Assembly (NCBI RefSeq): GCF_001424565.1 | Contig: NZ_LMOL01000005.1 | Coordinates: 680,506 to 744,505, forward strand | DNA from: Arthrobacter sp. Leaf141 | Lineage (GTDB): Bacteria; Actinomycetota; Actinomycetes; Actinomycetales; Micrococcaceae | Length of the DNA stretch: 64,000 nt | Direction of reading: 5' to 3' | Made by a program: the position numbers and the translations under genes | Notes under the pieces: model-generated | The model's input: the letters and a program-made list of their open reading frames with translations, nothing else | What the model was told of the DNA's origin: nothing | The model's database searches: none | Shown: piece after piece, positions 60,944-64,000 of the stretch | How the letters are laid out: each line of letters starts with the position of its first letter | Position numbering within the stretch: the first letter of the stretch is position 1

Positions 60944-61720
60944 ATGATCCGATTCGAAAATGTCACCAAGGTCTACGACCAGACAGCCAGGCCTGCGCTG
61001 GACGCCGTCAACCTTGAGATTGACCGCGGCGAATTCGCCTTCCTCGTGGGCGCATCCGGCTCCGGAAAATCCACCTTCCTGCGCCTTGTGCTCAAGGAGG
61101 ACCGGGCGTCCTCCGGTGCGGTGTACGTCGCCGGCCAGAACGTCGCCAAGATTTCCAGTTGGCGGGTGCCGCGCCTGCGCCGCGGCATCGGCGTTGTCTT
61201 CCAGGACTTCCGCCTCCTGCCCCAGAAAAACGTCTTCGCCAACGTGGCCTTCGCCATGCAGGTCATCGGCCGAAGCCGCAGCGTCATCCGGGACACCGTC
61301 CCCGAGGTCTTGAAGACCGTGGGCCTGGAAGGTAAAGAGCACCGCATGCCGCACGAGCTTTCCGGCGGTGAGCAGCAGCGCGTGGCCATTGCCCGCGCCG
61401 TGGTCAACCGGCCCGGCATCCTGCTGGCTGATGAGCCCACCGGAAACCTCGACCCCACCACATCCATGGGCATCATGGGCATCCTGGACAAGATCAACCA
61501 GAACGGCACCACCGTGGTGATGGCCACGCACGACGACGACATCGTCAACGAGATGCGCAAACGGGTGGTGGAACTCAAGAACGGCGTGGTTATCCGCGAC
61601 GAGGCCAAGGCCCTTTACACGTCCATGATTCCCGTGGTGGGCCAGTCCCGCCGGCTCAAGGATGCCAGTGGTCGGGAAACCCCGGACGAGGCGCCCGGGG
61701 AAAGCGGGGCACAGCGATGA
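60944..61720 (+). CDS. ftsE: FtsE, cell-division ABC ATPase
   Basis: FtsE is the cytoplasmic ATPase of FtsEX, which links division or elongation to peptidoglycan hydrolase activation. The 258-residue protein has Walker [10 protein letters not shown] (K42), Q-loop [13 protein letters not shown], signature LSGGEQQR and Walker [16 protein letters not shown]-terminal extension of about 30 residues beyond the ABC fold is polar. ATG 60944 follows AGGG. It overlaps ftsX by 4 nt (ATGA). Confidence 0.97.
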   Translation: MIRFENVTKVYDQTARPALDAVNLEIDRGEFAFLVGASGSGKSTFLRLVLKEDRASSGAVYVAGQNVAKISSWRVPRLRRGIGVVFQDFRLLPQKNVFANVAFAMQVIGRSRSVIRDTVPEVLKTVGLEGKEHRMPHELSGGEQQRVAIARAVVNRPGILLADEPTGNLDPTTSMGIMGILDKINQNGTTVVMATHDDDIVNEMRKRVVELKNGVVIRDEAKALYTSMIPVVGQSRRLKDASGRETPDEAPGESGAQR

Positions 61721-62631
61721 GGCTCGCATTCATCCTCAGCGAGATCGGCAGCGGCCTGCGCCGCAACGTCTCCATGGTGGTCTCGGTCATCCTGGTCACC
61801 TTTGTCTCCCTCACGTTTGTGGGCGCGGCCGGCATGTTGCAGATGCAGATCAACCAGATGAAGGGCTACTGGTACGACAAGGTCCAGGTCGCCGTTTTCC
61901 TCTGCAGTGACGGCTCGACGGCGGCCAGTTGCGCAGGCGGTCCGGTCACCCCGGAGCAGCAGGACAGCCTGAACACCCTGCTGGAATCCCCGGCGGTGGG
62001 CCAGTACATCAACGACTTCGCGTTCGAATCCCGCGAGGAAGCGTACGACCACTTCAAGAACCAGTTCTCCAACTCGCCCATCGTGGACTCCGTCACGCCG
62101 GACCAGCTGCCGGCGTCCTTCCGGATCAACATGAAGGACCCGGAAAAATACCAGATCATCAGCGAGACCTTCTCTTCCCAGGCAGGCGTGGAAACGGTCA
62201 TTGACCAACGACAACTGCTGGAACGCCTGTTTTCCGTCATGAACGGAGCCTCCCTGGTGGCCGTCAGCATCGCCGGCGTGATGATCGTCTGCGCCATCCT
62301 GTTGATCGCCACCACCATCCGGCTCTCAGCGTTCAGCAGGCGCCGGGAGACGGGGATCATGCGCCTGGTGGGCGCCTCCAAGACGGTGATCCAGCTGCCG
62401 TTCATCCTCGAAGGGGTGATCGCCGCCGTCATCGGCGCCGCCCTGGCCTCAGCCACGTTGTGGGCCGTGGCGCGTTTCTTCCTGGGCGACTTCATGGCCC
62501 AGCAGTACCCTGACACGGCGTTCATTTCCGCCGGACAGACCCTCATCCTGGCGCCGGCGCTGCTGTTGCTGGGTGCTTGTTTGGCAGGAATTTCGTCCCT
62601 CTTGACCCTTCGCAGATACTTGCGCGTCTAG
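61717..62631 (+). CDS. ftsX: FtsX, cell-division ABC permease
   Basis: The 304-residue protein has the FtsX plan: a first helix (about 20-43), a large outer domain (about 45-165; Cys pair C68/C76 region), then three C-terminal helices (about 170-195, 225-250, 270-292), including [16 protein letters not shown] in the cytoplasmic loop. FtsX passes ATP-driven movement to an outside hydrolase; in actinobacteria the partner is RipC/PcsB-like. The gene directly downstream fits that partner. Confidence 0.96.
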   Translation: MRLAFILSEIGSGLRRNVSMVVSVILVTFVSLTFVGAAGMLQMQINQMKGYWYDKVQVAVFLCSDGSTAASCAGGPVTPEQQDSLNTLLESPAVGQYINDFAFESREEAYDHFKNQFSNSPIVDSVTPDQLPASFRINMKDPEKYQIISETFSSQAGVETVIDQRQLLERLFSVMNGASLVAVSIAGVMIVCAILLIATTIRLSAFSRRRETGIMRLVGASKTVIQLPFILEGVIAAVIGAALASATLWAVARFFLGDFMAQQYPDTAFISAGQTLILAPALLLLGACLAGISSLLTLRRYLRV

Positions 62632-62658
62632 GCTGTGCAAACCAACCAAGGAATGCTT

Positions 62659-64000
62659 ATGAACGTCATGGCTCAACCTCCCCACGGCCGCCGGTCCACC
62701 CGGAGCCGCCAGGCCGCACGCCGGTCCGGCCTCATCAGTGGCCTCCTCGCCGTCGTGCTCGCCGCCGGGCTGGCGTCCTCCGGGCCTGCCGCCATGGCCG
62801 ACGAGCTCGAGGACCAGCAGGCAGCGCTGCAGGCCGAAGCTGCACGCGTCCAGCAGTCCCTGGAGTTCGTTGATTCGCGCATCGCCAAGGCCGCCGGCGA
62901 TCTGGTGCTGTACCAGGGCCAGTTGCCCGGCGCCCAGCAGGCACTCCTTGAAGCGCAGGGCCGCGTGGCAGGTGCCGTCAAGGAAGTGGAGGCGCTCTCC
63001 GCCCGCGTGGACATGGCCCAGCAGAACAAGGCCAAGATCACGCAGCAGATGGAGTCGGACAAGCAGAAGATCACCGACACGAAAAAGCTGATCGGCCAGA
63101 TCGCCACCCAGGCCTACAAGTCGGGCGGCGTGCCGTCCAACCTGTCGCTCTTCTTCGGTTCCAACACCGGCAGCAGCCTGACGGAAACCATGGACCTCGC
63201 GGACCAGGCAATGCGCAGCCAGAACGCCGCCATGGATAAGCTCACCCAGCAGAACGCCACCAACGTCAACTCCCAGGCCCGGCTGCAGGCCGTGGAAGCG
63301 GAGATCAAGGAACTCAAGGCCAAGGCCGATGCGGCCCTCGAACGCGAAAAGGCCTTCCGGGACGAGGCCGCAGCCAAAAAGGCCCAGGTGGATCAGCTGA
63401 TCGCAGACACCACCCGCCTCGACGCCGAACTTCAGGCCGCCAAGCCCGGCATCCAGTCCCAGCTGGCCAGCGTCCAGGCCAGCCAGAACGCAGTGGCCGC
63501 TGAAATCGAGGAACGCGACCGCAAACTGCGTGAAGCGTGGGAAGCCGAGCAGCGCCGGATCGCCGAGGCAGCCGCTGCCGCCGCAGCCGCCGCCGCAGCG
63601 GCAGCGAACCGCCCCGCCCCGCCGGTGGAAACGTTTGTGCCGCCTGTTGGGTCGCCGTCGGCCTTTGGCCTGCGCCACCCCTTCGCGTCCAGCGTCCCCA
63701 TCACCTCCGGCTTCGGCTACCGCAGCACCCCGCCCGGCAGCATCGATTTCTACGGCACCGGTGGCTACATGCACACCGGCATCGACTTCGGTGCCCCCTG
63801 CGGCACGCCGGTGTACGCGGCTGCGGCCGGCGAAGTCTTCAGCTCAGGTTGGAACTCGGCCGACGGCGGTGGCTGGCGGGTCAAGATCTCCCACGGCCTG
63901 ATGCAGGGCAACACGCTGAACACCATTTACTACCACAACTCCAGCATCGTGGTCTCGAACGGCCAGCGCGTCTCGCAGGGCCAGCTGATCGCTTATTCCG
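62659..64000 (+). CDS. FtsEX-partner M23 peptidase with coiled coil (partial)
   Basis: The frame runs off the window end (447 codons seen). ATG 62659 follows AAGGA at 7 nt. A signal peptide ends near PAAMA (about residue 50). A long coiled coil (about 52-300) has heptad-rich LEDQQAALQAEAARVQQSLE, then a tract of 13 alanines (about 305-318). The M23/LytM domain starts near 340: ITSGFGYRSTPPG, HTGIDFGAPCGTPVYA with the zinc ligands His and Asp, and IYYHNSS. The coiled-coil-plus-hydrolase plan beside ftsEX matches PcsB/RipC- or EnvC-like activation. Confidence 0.92.
   Translation, partial: MNVMAQPPHGRRSTRSRQAARRSGLISGLLAVVLAAGLASSGPAAMADELEDQQAALQAEAARVQQSLEFVDSRIAKAAGDLVLYQGQLPGAQQALLEAQGRVAGAVKEVEALSARVDMAQQNKAKITQQMESDKQKITDTKKLIGQIATQAYKSGGVPSNLSLFFGSNTGSSLTETMDLADQAMRSQNAAMDKLTQQNATNVNSQARLQAVEAEIKELKAKADAALEREKAFRDEAAAKKAQVDQLIADTTRLDAELQAAKPGIQSQLASVQASQNAVAAEIEERDRKLREAWEAEQRRIAEAAAAAAAAAAAAANRPAPPVETFVPPVGSPSAFGLRHPFASSVPITSGFGYRSTPPGSIDFYGTGGYMHTGIDFGAPCGTPVYAAAAGEVFSSGWNSADGGGWRVKISHGLMQGNTLNTIYYHNSSIVVSNGQRVSQGQLIAYS

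Noticed and set aside
62449..63774. Long minus-strand frame opposite ftsX and the M23 gene
   Set aside because: Crosses two supported genes; Gly/Leu-rich shadow of the coiled-coil coding sequence.

Overview
The window reads as a contiguous piece of a high-GC actinobacterial chromosome, most likely Arthrobacter/Pseudarthrobacter or a close Micrococcaceae relative. The support is gene content and order: mtrA-mtrB-lpqB, comF, hpf and secA followed by an Rv3235-family gene; WhiB1-like and PdtaS-like regulators; a large NAD-glutamate dehydrogenase; a fused RmlC-RmlD protein; and tad genes running into prfB-ftsE-ftsX-M23 peptidase. I saw no rRNA, tRNA, insertion sequence, integrase or CRISPR array. 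The genus is inferred, not proven.

Layout. 1-15.2 kb: the edge of a Gln-rich minus-strand protein, the MtrAB-LpqB envelope-stress operon, ComF, HPF, a YcaQ-type DNA glycosylase, SecA, small conserved genes (Rv3235 family, LysM membrane protein, Sm-like hypothetical, HTH), then SAF (CpaB-like) and CpaE-like genes. 15.2-27.5 kb: NAD-GDH, PdtaS-type kinase, WhiB1-like regulator, a four-helix membrane protein, a 1394-residue FHA-FtsK/SpoIIIE (ESX/EssC-type) ATPase with no other secretion genes nearby, and an acyltransferase. 27.5-47.4 kb: an envelope-glycan locus. glf and a GlfT2-like transferase make and polymerise galactofuranose; rmlA, rmlB and the rmlCD fusion make dTDP-rhamnose; several GT2 and GT-B-like enzymes, a flippase-like protein, GtrA, DUF2304, two DUF2142 proteins and a DUF6541-like protein are candidates for assembly, export and decoration. 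A PstS-like lipoprotein is translationally coupled inside this locus.

47.6-54.8 kb: a secreted GH25 muramidase with about ten LGFP modules, followed by a small accessory segment. That segment holds a 150-bp remnant of tadA, a lipoprotein gene overlapping the end of a DUF1023-type alpha/beta hydrolase gene, and a secreted hypothetical protein. The remnant lies about 4 kb from the intact tadA, so the segment between is flanked by a degenerate direct repeat. 54.8-59.6 kb: tadA-tadB-tadC, a small pilin-like gene, two TadE-like genes and a TadG-like gene. 59.6-64 kb: prfB, ftsE, ftsX and the start of the FtsEX-partner M23 peptidase, cut by the window end.

Working together: MtrAB/LpqB, FtsEX with its peptidase, the GH25-LGFP muramidase and the Galf/Rha locus all concern the cell wall. 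Repeated sites upstream of the GH25 gene hint at shared control. The most unusual points are the hydrolase/lipoprotein module inside the tadA duplication, the orphan ESX-type ATPase, and the PstS-like lipoprotein in the glycan operon.
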